From the NCBI GenBank assembly GCA_029782365.1, contig JAKOUW010000218.1:1-41962 (forward strand): a DNA stretch of 41,962 nucleotides, read 5' to 3'. Origin of the DNA: Chloroflexota bacterium. GTDB lineage: Bacteria; Chloroflexota; Anaerolineae; Anaerolineales; UBA4823. The position numbers were made by a program, and so were the translations under genes. This document shows, piece after piece, positions 8,196-17,057 of this stretch. The notes beneath the pieces are model-generated. The model saw only the letters and a program-made list of their open reading frames with translations, ran no database searches and had not been told where the DNA came from. The first letter of the stretch is position 1; each line of letters opens with the position of its first letter.

Positions 8196-8579
8196 ATGAC
8201 GACGCGCAACCCTTCGCCGCGAGCGCTTCTCTGGGCGGGAGACCTGGCTGCCCTGGCAGTTCTCACTTTGATCGGTTTCAGTTCGCACAATGAGCTGCAA
8301 GCCGGTTTGCCGCGCATGCTGGCGACTTTCCTGCCTTTGGTGATGGCCTGGTTGGCCGTGGCCTTGCCGGCCGGCCTGATGGACGGCGCCTCCAAAGGAG
8401 CATGGCAGCCGGCCTGGGCGATGCTGCTGGCCGGGCCGCTGGCAGCGGTGCTGCGCGGTTTCTGGTTGAACAGCCCGGTGGCGCCAACGTTCGCCGCCGT
8501 GCTCGGCGCGACGGGTGCCCTGGTCATGTTCGCCTGGCGGGCGGCGTACCGCTGGCTGGCCGCGCGCCGCGGCAGGTAG
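8196..8579 (+). CDS. DUF3054 family membrane protein
   Basis: A 127-residue protein with four hydrophobic segments (starting AGDLAALAVLTLIGF) and an Arg-rich end. The pattern, including PAGLMDG and FWLNSPVAPTFA between helices, is that of DUF3054, a family of small bacterial and archaeal membrane proteins of unknown function. A TTG at 8130 would add 22 residues without hydrophobic character; the ATG at 8196 gives the usual family length. It is followed after nine bases by the ECF sigma factor gene, so it may belong to that operon. Confidence 0.7.
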   Translation: MTTRNPSPRALLWAGDLAALAVLTLIGFSSHNELQAGLPRMLATFLPLVMAWLAVALPAGLMDGASKGAWQPAWAMLLAGPLAAVLRGFWLNSPVAPTFAAVLGATGALVMFAWRAAYRWLAARRGR

Positions 8580-8588
8580 GCGGGTGCG

Positions 8589-9191
8589 GTGGACGAAACA
8601 GCCCTGATCCTGGAGGCGCAAAAAGGCGACCTGAACGCCTTCAACCACCTGGTGCTGGTGTACCAGGATGTGGTTTACAACCAGGCGCTGCGCATGCTCA
8701 ACGACGAAGATACCGCCGCCGACGCCTCGCAAAACGCGTTTATTTCCGCCTACAATCATTTGCACAGCTACCGCGGCGGTTCGTTTCGCGCCTGGCTGCT
8801 GCGCATCGTCACCAACAACTGCTACGATGAACTGCGCCGCCAACAGCGCCGCCCCACCACCTCGCTGGAGCCGCTGGACGATGCCGGCGAGGAAATGGAG
8901 TCGCCGGAATGGCTGGCCGATACCAGCAGCCTGCCGGAAGACGAAGCCGAGCGCCGCGAGCTGCAGACCGCCATCACCAACTGCCTGGAGCGCCTGCCGG
9001 ATGAGTTCCGGGCGGCAGTCGTGCTGGTGGACGTGCAGGGGCTGGATTACGCGGAGGCCGCCGTGGCCCTGGGCAAGCCGGTTGGCACATTGAAGAGCCG
9101 CCTGGCGCGCGCCCGCCTGCGCCTGCGCGATTGTCTGCAGGGTGTTTGGGAACTTTTACCGGCTGAATTTCGTCTGGTAGGTAATGATTAA
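8589..9191 (+). CDS. ECF-type RNA polymerase sigma factor
   Basis: GTG start, 200 residues, standard ECF length. Region 2 spans roughly residues 10-90 (FNHLVLVYQDVVYNQALRML, DASQNAFISAY, FRAWLLRIVTNNCYDELRR). Region 4 spans 130-190 (LPDEFRAAVVLVDVQGLDY, then GTLKSRLARARLRLRDCL, the helix-turn-helix). It directs RNA polymerase to a small regulon. It overlaps the next gene, an anti-sigma factor, by eight bases, so the two are translationally coupled and the sigma factor is presumably held at the membrane until a signal arrives. Confidence 0.92.
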   Translation: MDETALILEAQKGDLNAFNHLVLVYQDVVYNQALRMLNDEDTAADASQNAFISAYNHLHSYRGGSFRAWLLRIVTNNCYDELRRQQRRPTTSLEPLDDAGEEMESPEWLADTSSLPEDEAERRELQTAITNCLERLPDEFRAAVVLVDVQGLDYAEAAVALGKPVGTLKSRLARARLRLRDCLQGVWELLPAEFRLVGND

Positions 9192-10041
9192 AGGCGCACC
9201 ATTGATGAGCAGCAAACCACTTTCCCCACGCGATTTAGAAAGCCTATCGGCTTACCTGGACGGCCAACTGCCGGCGGGGGAACAACGCCGCCTGGAAAGC
9301 CGCCTGGCGCAAGAGCCGGCCCTGCGCGCCAGCCTGGAAGAAATGCGCCGCACGCGTTTGCTGCTGCGCAGCCTGCCGCGGGCGCGCGCGCCGCGCAATT
9401 TCACCCTGAAACCCAACATGATCCCCGCCCGCCCCCGGCCGGTTTTTTCCTTCGCTGCGCTGAGCTGGAGCGCGCTGTCGGCGTTGGCCGCGCTGATCCT
9501 GGCAGTGATCTTCATCAGCGACTTTATTGGCGCTTTTTCGCCCTCCACCCAACCGGTGGCAATGACCTCCGGCCAGGCGCCTGAATCGGTCGCCCTGGCG
9601 ACTTCGCTGGCGCAGGTGGATGCGCAGGCCGCCCGCAGTGCCCAGGCAACCACCCAGGTCTTTGGCACGCCGGGAGCTGAGAGCGCCGGCGGCATGGGGG
9701 GCGGAGGCAGTGGAAACGACACCAGCCCGACGACCCTGGCGGATTTGAACCCTACCCGCACACCCGAACCGTCGCTGAAATCATTTGCCCAAACCCAACC
9801 GCTGAGCGGCACGACTACCCTGACCAGCACACTGGCGCTGGCGCCGCTGAACCCCACTCTGACGATCTCTTCCACAGCCGACGCTTACGGCCTGCCCACG
9901 CTGGAGGTGCTCTCTACGCAGCCAGCGCCGGGAGCGGTTGTTTTCACCCCGCTGTGGATCCACCTGGTGGAAGGCGCCTTGCTGTTGGTGGTGGTCGGGG
10001 CCGGGCTGTGGGCAGTCCTGCTGCTGCGCCGCCGACTGTGA
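9184..10041 (+). CDS. membrane anti-sigma factor with two membrane segments
   Basis: The N terminus (LSAYLDGQLPAGEQRRLES to about residue 65) matches the anti-sigma fold that binds ECF factors, but it lacks the HxxxCxxC zinc motif seen in the second module of this window (29833). A membrane segment lies near residues 88-112, a long Thr/Ser/Ala-rich external region with a Gly-rich patch follows, and a second hydrophobic segment at about 258-280 ends in LLRRRL. That second anchor is unusual; most such proteins have one. ATG at 9184 overlaps the sigma gene; a second ATG at 9205 is also possible. Its stop overlaps the next start as TGATG. Confidence 0.8.
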   Translation: MIKGAPLMSSKPLSPRDLESLSAYLDGQLPAGEQRRLESRLAQEPALRASLEEMRRTRLLLRSLPRARAPRNFTLKPNMIPARPRPVFSFAALSWSALSALAALILAVIFISDFIGAFSPSTQPVAMTSGQAPESVALATSLAQVDAQAARSAQATTQVFGTPGAESAGGMGGGGSGNDTSPTTLADLNPTRTPEPSLKSFAQTQPLSGTTTLTSTLALAPLNPTLTISSTADAYGLPTLEVLSTQPAPGAVVFTPLWIHLVEGALLLVVVGAGLWAVLLLRRRL

Positions 10042-10532
10042 TGCGCCGGGATGAGGTAAATTTTTGCCCGCGCTGCGGCGCGCAGCTGGTGGAGACGCCG
10101 CGCTTCGGGCGCGTTCGCCCCACCTGCCCGGCCTGCGAATGGGTCTTCTTCCCAGACCCGAAAGTGGCAGTGGCCGGCCTGGCGTGGCGCGGCGGGCAGG
10201 TGTTGTTGGTGCAGCGCGCCAACGAGCCTTTTCGCGGCCTGTGGACTCTGCCGGCCGGTTTTGTCGATGCCGGGGAGCATCCGCGGCGCGCCGTCGAGCG
10301 GGAGTGCCTGGAGGAAACCGGCCTGGCCGTCCGCGCCGGGGCTCTGCTGGACGTCATTGCCGGTGCTGAGCACGCCCGCGGAGCCGATATCCTGATCGTT
10401 TACGCGGTCGAAGTGCTGTCCGGCGAGCTGCGCCCGGGCGATGACGCCGCGCTGGCGGGATTCTTTGCGCCACAGGATCTGCCGCCGCTGGCCTTTACCA
10501 GCACACGGCAGATCCTGGCTCGCTTTCTTTAG
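10041..10532 (+). CDS. Nudix hydrolase with N-terminal zinc ribbon
   Basis: 163 residues from the ATG that shares a base with the preceding stop codon. The N terminus has a zinc ribbon (CPRCG, then CPAC) of the kind found in NudC-like and other bacterial Nudix proteins. The Nudix box is complete: G-x5-E-x7-REC-x-EETGL, from GFVDAGEHPRRAVERECLEE onward. Enzymes of this family hydrolyse nucleoside diphosphates linked to other groups; the substrate cannot be told from sequence. It is the last gene of the sigma/anti-sigma operon and a hairpin follows its stop. Confidence 0.9.
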   Translation: MRRDEVNFCPRCGAQLVETPRFGRVRPTCPACEWVFFPDPKVAVAGLAWRGGQVLLVQRANEPFRGLWTLPAGFVDAGEHPRRAVERECLEETGLAVRAGALLDVIAGAEHARGADILIVYAVEVLSGELRPGDDAALAGFFAPQDLPPLAFTSTRQILARFL

Positions 10533-10533
10533 G

Positions 10534-10561
10534 ATATTGCGCGCTTCTCCCTGCGCAATAT
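10534..10561 (+). terminator. hairpin after the Nudix gene
   Basis: A perfect 9-bp stem (ATATTGCGC / GCGCAATAT) with a 10-base loop begins two bases after the stop codon. The following bases are TTCTC rather than a long T-run, with a T-rich stretch some 15 bases further on, so termination is likely but not certain. Confidence 0.5.
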
Positions 10562-10598
10562 TTCTCACGGCCTGCTTATTTTTTTAATCCAATTCCGG

Positions 10599-10626
10599 TT
10601 GCTTTTGTTTGTTTTTATGATAGACT
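10599..10626 (+). promoter_or_regulatory. possible promoter for the HtrA-like gene
   Basis: TTGCTT (10599-10604), 16 bases, TAGACT (10621-10626), in an AT-rich stretch about 100 bases before the gene. The match to the vegetative consensus is moderate. Confidence 0.35.
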
Positions 10627-10729
10627 CTGTTTAATTACGTGAGCAGCCTGCCGCGCACCCATTATCTATTGTAATGAAGGCCAGGCTTTTTCTTTCCGAA
10701 CTTGAAGAATGAAGAAAAGGAGAAGATCG

Positions 10730-12400
10730 ATGAAAACCAAAACGTTTTCCCCCTTTGTCTGGCTGCTGACTTTTATTGTGGTCGTCAGCCTGGCCTGCGG
10801 ACCCACGCCCACGCAGGCTCCCCAGCCCACTCAGCCCCCAACCCAGGCGCCTGCCCCGACCTCTGTCCCGGAAAAGCCCACCGAGCCCCCAGCTCCAAAA
10901 GCCACCCAGCCGCCTTCGGGCCTGGTCACCAACCTGACCGACCTGAAGAAAGCTACCATCCAGATTGAAGCCCAGGGCACCTTTATCGATCCGCAGGTCG
11001 GTGTGATGGTCAACGCGGCCGGCCGCGGCTCTGGTTTCATCATTGATCCCTCCGGCATTGCCGTGACCAACAACCACGTGGTGACCGGCGCCGCCCTGCT
11101 CAAGGTGTGGATCGGCGGCGATACCAGCAAAACGTACAATGCGCGCGTGCTGGGCGTCTCCGAATGTTCGGACCTGGCAATCATCGATATCGAAGGCGAT
11201 GGCTATCCCTACCTGGATTGGTACCAGGGTTCCCCTGCTGTCGGCCTTGAGGTCTACGCCGCCGGTTTCCCGCTGGGCGACCCCGAGTTCACCATGACCA
11301 AGGGTATCGTTTCCAAAGAAAAGACCTCCGGTGAGACGAGCTGGGCCTCGGTCAAGGATGTGCTGGAGCACACCTCCACCATCAACCCTGGCAACTCAGG
11401 CGGCCCGCTGGTGGATGCCAACGCCAAAGTGGTGGGCATCAACTATGCCGGCGCCAGCTCCACCAACCAGTATTTCGCCATCGCTGATGACGCCGCCAAA
11501 CCGGTGATCGATGAACTGCGGGCCGGAAAAGATGTTGATACCATCGGTATCAACGGCGAAGCAGTGGCTTCGCAGGACGGCTCGTTGAAAGGCATCTGGG
11601 TCTCGTCGGTCAAATCTGGATCGCCGGCCGATAAAGCTGGCGTCAAGGCAGGCGATATCATCCTTTCGATGGAAAACCTGTACCTGGCTAACAACGGCAC
11701 GATGTCGGAATACTGCGACATCCTGCGCACCCACAAGCCCACCGATACCCTGGCGATCCAGGTGCTGCGCTTCAGCACGCAGGAAATCCTGGACGGCCAG
11801 TTGAATGGGCGCGCTTTGGCGGTTTCATCTTCCTTCGCCACCCAACTGGGCAACGAGACGAACAACACGAATAATACCGGCGGTGGCACAGGTGATTATA
11901 CCGATTACGTCAAGATCACCGACGACACCGGCTCGATCCAGTTAGAGGTGCCGGCGGAGTGGAATGATATCGACACGAAAGTCTGGTCTTCGGACTGGGG
12001 CGGCGACAAGTTCGACTCACCGTCGATCACGGCTGCCGCTAATTTGAACAACTACTTGAACGGTTTTTCCGAGCCAGGCGTCTTCTTTGCCGCTTCCAAG
12101 CAGCTTGGCCAGCTCGGAGGCTATGTGGAACTGCTGGACGGCGTGAAAAACTGGTATAAGAACGACTGCACCTTTAAGGAGCGCGTGGATTACGGCGAGG
12201 GAAAATGGGCCGACCCGCTCTATGAAGGCAAGTTTGACCTGTGGGAAAACTGCGGGCCGGATAAGACCCTGGTATTGGTGCTGGCGGCCCGCCCCAAGGG
12301 TGACACCAGTTACCTGCTGCTGCTCGAGATGAAGATCGTCTCAGACCGGGATCTGAAAGCATTGGACCGCATCCTGCAAACATTCCAGGCAAATTTCTAA
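10730..12400 (+). CDS. HtrA/DegP-like serine protease, lipoprotein, with extra C-terminal domain
   Basis: The ATG at 10730 is chosen because AAGGAGAAG stands just in front of it; an upstream in-frame ATG at 10709 lies before that site. Signal peptide and lipobox SLACG, then a Thr/Pro/Gln linker. The trypsin-like domain shows the full triad: His116 (NNHVV), Asp148 (CSDLAIIDI) and Ser223 (NPGNSGGPL). One PDZ domain follows at about 288-345 (SGSPADKAGVKAGDIILSM). The last 160 residues (from DDTGSIQLEVPAEW) form a further domain that I do not recognise in HtrA proteins. The enzyme should degrade or refold damaged proteins outside the membrane. The gene has its own upstream region and ends 17 bases from the convergent PBP-like gene. 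Confidence 0.9.
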   Translation: MKTKTFSPFVWLLTFIVVVSLACGPTPTQAPQPTQPPTQAPAPTSVPEKPTEPPAPKATQPPSGLVTNLTDLKKATIQIEAQGTFIDPQVGVMVNAAGRGSGFIIDPSGIAVTNNHVVTGAALLKVWIGGDTSKTYNARVLGVSECSDLAIIDIEGDGYPYLDWYQGSPAVGLEVYAAGFPLGDPEFTMTKGIVSKEKTSGETSWASVKDVLEHTSTINPGNSGGPLVDANAKVVGINYAGASSTNQYFAIADDAAKPVIDELRAGKDVDTIGINGEAVASQDGSLKGIWVSSVKSGSPADKAGVKAGDIILSMENLYLANNGTMSEYCDILRTHKPTDTLAIQVLRFSTQEILDGQLNGRALAVSSSFATQLGNETNNTNNTGGGTGDYTDYVKITDDTGSIQLEVPAEWNDIDTKVWSSDWGGDKFDSPSITAAANLNNYLNGFSEPGVFFAASKQLGQLGGYVELLDGVKNWYKNDCTFKERVDYGEGKWADPLYEGKFDLWENCGPDKTLVLVLAARPKGDTSYLLLLEMKIVSDRDLKALDRILQTFQANF

Positions 12401-12417
12401 AGCTTCCCTGAAAAAGT

Positions 12418-15306
12418 TTATTTCACTGTAAAGGTTACGCTGACCTGGCTGGAGTTTCCGGCCAGGTCAGTTGCTTTGGCGGTCAATGTGTGGTCTCCAG
12501 GTTGAGCCTGCCAGGCCAGGTTGAAGGGTCCCTGGGCCAGCGAGCTCAGCAGGCGGCCATCCAGGGAGAATTCCAGGCGCGCCAACTGCAGATTATCGGA
12601 AGCGGCGGCCTGCAGCACGAGGCTGCTGCCGGCCTTGACTACCTGGCCTGGAGCCGGGTAGGTGATTTGCACGCTCGGCGGCTGGTTGTCCACCGTCACC
12701 TGGGTGATGGCGCGCTCGACACGTTGGTCTTTGCGCACGACAAAAAGCTGAACGGCGTACAGCCCCGAGAGCCCGCTGGTATCCCATTCTGCCAGCAGAC
12801 CATTTTGTACGGGGGTTTTGATATCATCGCCCAACTGCACCCAGGCCTGGGGGTTTAACCCCTGGCCGACCAACAGGCGGTAATACTGGAAGCCTTCCAG
12901 GTTGGCGCTGCCCATGAAACGCACAATCCCATGGACATGGGAAAATAACTGCGGCGCGCTGATCGCGGCAGACGGGTTGGTGGGTTGGGTGAAGACCAGG
13001 TCGTAATCGCTGGGCGGCGCCGGCAAACCAGCCTGGCGCGCCCAGGCCGCCGCTTCGGGCGGGACAACCATATACACCCGGTTTTCGATCACTTCCGGCG
13101 GGGTGAACACCGTGGCCAATCGGCCAGACTCGCGGTTGACCTGGAATGAGCGGTAAAGTGTATCGGCCTGGGTGGGTTCCGTGCCGTTGAGAAACAGCTC
13201 GCTGGTCACCGAGGGGCAGATATTCGTCGGCAGCATGCCAGACGGATCACAAACATTCAGGCGGGTGAGGCCCGGGGGCATCTGCCATTCAGCCGCCGGG
13301 CGGTTTTGAAAACTGGATTGGCTGACAGCATGCCAGAGGGCGGCCGCGGCCTGGTAAAGCGGCGTAGGGCTGGGTGAGCTGGCTGTGCCCAGCCAGGCGC
13401 CGATCACCAGGTTGGGTGTATAGCCTAGCGCCCAGCCATCCTGACCCTCAGCGGTCTGGCCCAGCTTGGCCGCCGCTAGGCGGCCAATTTCCAAAGAGTT
13501 CGGGTGGCCCAGGCTCGGCCAGCGGGCGGCTTCGTCGCTGAGCAAGTTGTTCAACAAATAGGCAAGTTGGTTGCTGATCAGCGGGCGCGATTGACTGGCG
13601 CTCCAGTCCAGCAGAAGGCGGCCATCATACTGCTCGACGCGCAGCAAAGCAGCCGGCGACAGGCTGGCCGCCTGAGTGGTCTCTGGGCCAGGAATGATTT
13701 GGCCGGCGGCGGCGCCCTGGTTGGCGAAGATGCCAAACAAATGTGCCGCATCCAGCAGAGTCAGGCGGCTGGTTTCCAGCGCTGAGGAAAAACTGGCCGG
13801 ATCGCCGTTCAGACCGAGCTGAGCGGCAGTGCTGATCACGCTGTCGCGTCCCAACTGCGCCAACAACTGTCCGGCCGGGCCAACGTAATCGTTGGCCAGC
13901 GCGGTGCGCAGACGCAGCGGACCGTGATAGCCGCTGACACTGCTGCCAGCCGGGCTGAGACCGGGTACATCCCAAAAGAGCGATGCGGATGTAAAACCCC
14001 GGCTGAGAGCAGCCAGGTACATCAATGGGGTGAGCAAGGTGCCTGCCTGCCGGCCTGGTTGGTCGAACACCTCAAATTCCCGGCCGGCGGGTTCCCCTGC
14101 CAGGGCCAATACCTGGCCGTTCTGCGGGTCGAGGGCGACTACCGCCGCCGACAACGAATCGACGGGCGCAGCGCCTGTCTGGTTGGGCAGCAGGCGGGCG
14201 GCCTGGCAAGGATTACCTTGCAGATCGAGCGCCGGTTCATTCCGCCCGGCCAGACGCGCCAGCTCGGCGCTGGCGACGCATTCGGCCTGCGTCTGCAGAT
14301 GGTAATCGAGCGTGGTCAGAATGCGCAAACCGCCGCGCCCGGGATTCAGGCCGGGCAAGGCGGCGTGCAGCTGCGTGAGCACCAGACGCGTGAAAGCTGG
14401 GGCCAGGTTGTTGGCCGGTTGGGCTTTGCGCACGACAACGGCTGTGTTGAGGGCAGCCTGCGCCTGAGCGGCGTTGATCCAGCCGTTGGTCTGCATGCTT
14501 TGCAGCACGCTTTGCTGGCGCTGTACCAACAGGGCGGGCAGGCCGGCCGGCTCGACATCCGGCAGCTCGCTCAAGGCGGCCAGCAGAGCCGCTTCGGCCA
14601 GGGACAACTGGCGCACGGGCTTGTTGAAGTAGGCCTGGGCAGCGCTCTGCAGACCATACACCTGCGGGCCGAAAGCGGCGCTGTTTAAATACCATTCCAG
14701 CACTTTGTCTTGCCCGTAGCGCGCCACCACCTGGCTTGCCAACAGTCGTTCGCGCAGGGCACGCGCCAGGCCGGGCTGCTCGCCAGAAAGCAGCAGGTTG
14801 AAAACCAGGCGCTGCGCCAGGGTGGGATGCCCACCGCTGAGCAGGCCGTCCAGGGTGTAACCAGGGCTGCGCTGGAAATCCGGTTGGCTGGCGGCCAGGA
14901 TGGCATGAATCATGTTTTCTGGGATGTAATCGGGCTGGCCTGGATCAAGCGAAACAAAGCCGCGGTTGGCCGCCAGCGGGTTGTCCAGGCTGAGCAGTTC
15001 CATCTGGCCGGTGCGGTCATAGAGCAGGGTGGGCTGCAGCAGCAGGCCGTCGGGTGGGTTCAATAAAGCCGGCAGGCTCTCCAGCGAAGGCAGCCCATTC
15101 ATAACCACGGCGAAAGCATAGGTCAGCGCAAAGAGAATGCCCGCCAGGCACAGGGTGAAGAGGCCAGCGCAGCTTAAACCGCCGCGCAGACCCAGGGATA
15201 ATCTGCGTTTCAAGAGGCTGCGGCGGGCAATGCGAGCTAACTGATGCGGATCCGCGTGCCTGGCGCGCTGCCAGGCCGGTTGCGCCTGGCGATCAGCCAC
15301 GCTCAT
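12418..15306 (-). CDS. class A penicillin-binding protein homologue with replaced active sites
   Basis: 962 residues: membrane anchor near 44-69, glycosyltransferase family 51-like domain (about 85-250), transpeptidase-like domain (about 380-640), the GTEP-containing region after it, and a C-terminal Ig-like domain (from about 875). The overall fold markers are clear (VARYGQDKVLEWYLN, GYTPNLVIGAWLG). However the glycosyltransferase motif EDxxFxxHxG reads SQPDFQRSPG (140-149), losing the catalytic Glu. In the transpeptidase, SxxK is TLLT (423-426), SxN is DYV (473-475) and KTG is KLG (614-616). The protein should therefore not make or cross-link peptidoglycan, although E186 of motif 3 is kept. 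A scaffolding or regulatory role in wall synthesis is possible. It overlaps recN by 14 bases and ends the nadK operon. Confidence 0.85.
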   Translation of the reverse strand: MSVADRQAQPAWQRARHADPHQLARIARRSLLKRRLSLGLRGGLSCAGLFTLCLAGILFALTYAFAVVMNGLPSLESLPALLNPPDGLLLQPTLLYDRTGQMELLSLDNPLAANRGFVSLDPGQPDYIPENMIHAILAASQPDFQRSPGYTLDGLLSGGHPTLAQRLVFNLLLSGEQPGLARALRERLLASQVVARYGQDKVLEWYLNSAAFGPQVYGLQSAAQAYFNKPVRQLSLAEAALLAALSELPDVEPAGLPALLVQRQQSVLQSMQTNGWINAAQAQAALNTAVVVRKAQPANNLAPAFTRLVLTQLHAALPGLNPGRGGLRILTTLDYHLQTQAECVASAELARLAGRNEPALDLQGNPCQAARLLPNQTGAAPVDSLSAAVVALDPQNGQVLALAGEPAGREFEVFDQPGRQAGTLLTPLMYLAALSRGFTSASLFWDVPGLSPAGSSVSGYHGPLRLRTALANDYVGPAGQLLAQLGRDSVISTAAQLGLNGDPASFSSALETSRLTLLDAAHLFGIFANQGAAAGQIIPGPETTQAASLSPAALLRVEQYDGRLLLDWSASQSRPLISNQLAYLLNNLLSDEAARWPSLGHPNSLEIGRLAAAKLGQTAEGQDGWALGYTPNLVIGAWLGTASSPSPTPLYQAAAALWHAVSQSSFQNRPAAEWQMPPGLTRLNVCDPSGMLPTNICPSVTSELFLNGTEPTQADTLYRSFQVNRESGRLATVFTPPEVIENRVYMVVPPEAAAWARQAGLPAPPSDYDLVFTQPTNPSAAISAPQLFSHVHGIVRFMGSANLEGFQYYRLLVGQGLNPQAWVQLGDDIKTPVQNGLLAEWDTSGLSGLYAVQLFVVRKDQRVERAITQVTVDNQPPSVQITYPAPGQVVKAGSSLVLQAAASDNLQLARLEFSLDGRLLSSLAQGPFNLAWQAQPGDHTLTAKATDLAGNSSQVSVTFTVK

Positions 15307-17053
15307 CCACCGCCGAGGGTTGTTTTTCGCGGCGGACGGTGTCCAGTAGATCGCGGGCCGAGTGCAGGGTGCCTTCGCTCACCTCGCCCATCATGGCGGC
15401 CAGTTCGCGCAGGCGCTGGTCGCCCGCCAGCGATTCCACATGCGTGGATGTGCGCCCGCCGCCCACGGCTTTGGTGACGTGCAGATGCTGGCCGGCAAAG
15501 GCAGCCAGTTGAGGCAGGTGTGTCACGCACAGCACCTGGTGGCTGCGCCCCAGGTCACTCAATTTGCGCCCCACCACCGCGCCGACTCGCCCGCCAATGC
15601 CCTGGTCAATCTCATCAAAGATCAGCGTGGGCACCTGGTCGGCGCGCGCCAGCACGTTCTTAATCCCCAGCATCAAGCGCGAAGTCTCGCCGCCCGAGGC
15701 GATCTTAACCAGCGGTTTGAGTCCTTCGCCGGGATTGGGCGCCACCAGGAATTCCACCTGTTCCAGGCCAGAGGCATCGAAAGCCACGCGCTCACCTGAG
15801 GGCAAAGGCGCGCCGTGCGGGTCGGGGCGGGTTATGAACTGCACTTTGAAGCGTGCTCCGCTCATGCTCAAATGATCGAGCTCGCCTTCAAGCTGGCGCT
15901 CCAGTTGTTCGGCGGCAGCATGACGCGCTTTGGACAGCTCTCCACCCTGCTCACCCAACTTCTGCAAAAGGCCAGTTTCTTCTTTTTCCAGCTCAGCGAT
16001 GCGCTCCGAAGCGTGAGTGATGGCCTCTAACTGGCGGTGCGCTTCTGCGCCGAAAGCCAGCACTTCTTCGATGGTAAGTTTGCCCGGACGCGCATATTTG
16101 CGTTTGAGATTGTGAATCAGGTTCAGCCGCTCTTCCACCTGGTCCAGGCGGCGCGGGTTGAACTCTATATTTTCCGAATAATCGCGCAGGCTGCGCGCCA
16201 GGTCTTCCAGGTTCTCCAGCAGCGAGCTGGCCTGATCGCTCAGCATCTGCTGCGAGGGGTCGAGGCGCGCCAGCCCGCTGATAGCGCGCACCGCCTGGCC
16301 GAGCAAGTCCACCGCCGCCGGCGCTTCCGGGCCGCCCTCCTCCAGCGCGGCAATCGCCTCCTGAGAAGCCGAGGCCAGCCCTCCAGCGTTGGCCAGGCGG
16401 TTGCGCTCGTCCTTCAGCGTTTCTTCCTCACCGGGTTTCAGACGAGCGCTTTCGATTTCGTTGATCTGGAAATTAAGCATATCAATGCGCCGAGCTGCTT
16501 CGCTTTCGGACTGGCGCAGCTCGACCAGCTCACGCCGAACGGTCTGCAGGCGGTGGAACGTCTGGCTGTAAGCTGCCAGCAGAGGCGGGCAGGCGGCGAA
16601 GTTATCCAGCAGGCCCAGGTGCTGTGAAACGCGCAGCAGGGAAAGGTGCTCCGATTGGCCGTGCAAATCCACCAAGTATTCGCCCAACTGCTTGAGCAAA
16701 CCCAGGCTGACACTGCGCCCGTTGACGCGCGCCGAGCTGCGCCCGTTCTGACGGATCTCTCGGCCCAAGGTCAGGCTGTCGGGATCGTCTAATAACTCTT
16801 CGGCCTCGAGCAGGGCGCGAATAGACAGGGACAGGTTTTCAGGGATGGCAAAGCTGGCCTCGACAGAGGCGCGCTCGGCGCCCAGGCGCACCATGGTTGG
16901 GTCACTGCGGGCTCCCATCAGCAGTTCGACTGCGTCGATGATGATCGATTTTCCGGCGCCTGTCTCGCCGGTCAGCACCACCAGGCCTGGCTCAAAGGCC
17001 AGTTCCAGGTGTTCAATGATGGCAAAATTATCGATGCGCAGTTCTTGGAGCAT
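15293..17053 (-). CDS. recN: DNA repair protein RecN
   Basis: 586 residues, the normal RecN length. SMC-like ATPase: N-terminal MLQELRIDNFAIIEHLEL and Walker A GETGAGKSIIIDA near residues 30-42, long coiled-coil arms in the middle, and a C-terminal half with the ABC signature SGGETSRLMLG and Walker B LIFDEIDQGIGG. RecN acts early in repair of double-strand breaks by homologous recombination, holding DNA ends. It follows the zinc-finger membrane protein by four bases in an operon started by nadK, a pairing seen in other bacteria. Confidence 0.97.
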   Translation of the reverse strand: MLQELRIDNFAIIEHLELAFEPGLVVLTGETGAGKSIIIDAVELLMGARSDPTMVRLGAERASVEASFAIPENLSLSIRALLEAEELLDDPDSLTLGREIRQNGRSSARVNGRSVSLGLLKQLGEYLVDLHGQSEHLSLLRVSQHLGLLDNFAACPPLLAAYSQTFHRLQTVRRELVELRQSESEAARRIDMLNFQINEIESARLKPGEEETLKDERNRLANAGGLASASQEAIAALEEGGPEAPAAVDLLGQAVRAISGLARLDPSQQMLSDQASSLLENLEDLARSLRDYSENIEFNPRRLDQVEERLNLIHNLKRKYARPGKLTIEEVLAFGAEAHRQLEAITHASERIAELEKEETGLLQKLGEQGGELSKARHAAAEQLERQLEGELDHLSMSGARFKVQFITRPDPHGAPLPSGERVAFDASGLEQVEFLVAPNPGEGLKPLVKIASGGETSRLMLGIKNVLARADQVPTLIFDEIDQGIGGRVGAVVGRKLSDLGRSHQVLCVTHLPQLAAFAGQHLHVTKAVGGGRTSTHVESLAGDQRLRELAAMMGEVSEGTLHSARDLLDTVRREKQPSAVDERG

Positions 17054-17057
17054 AGGA

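Noticed and set aside
12401..12417. Shared terminator between the convergent HtrA-like and PBP-like genes
   Set aside because: No stem-loop can be seen in the 17 bases.
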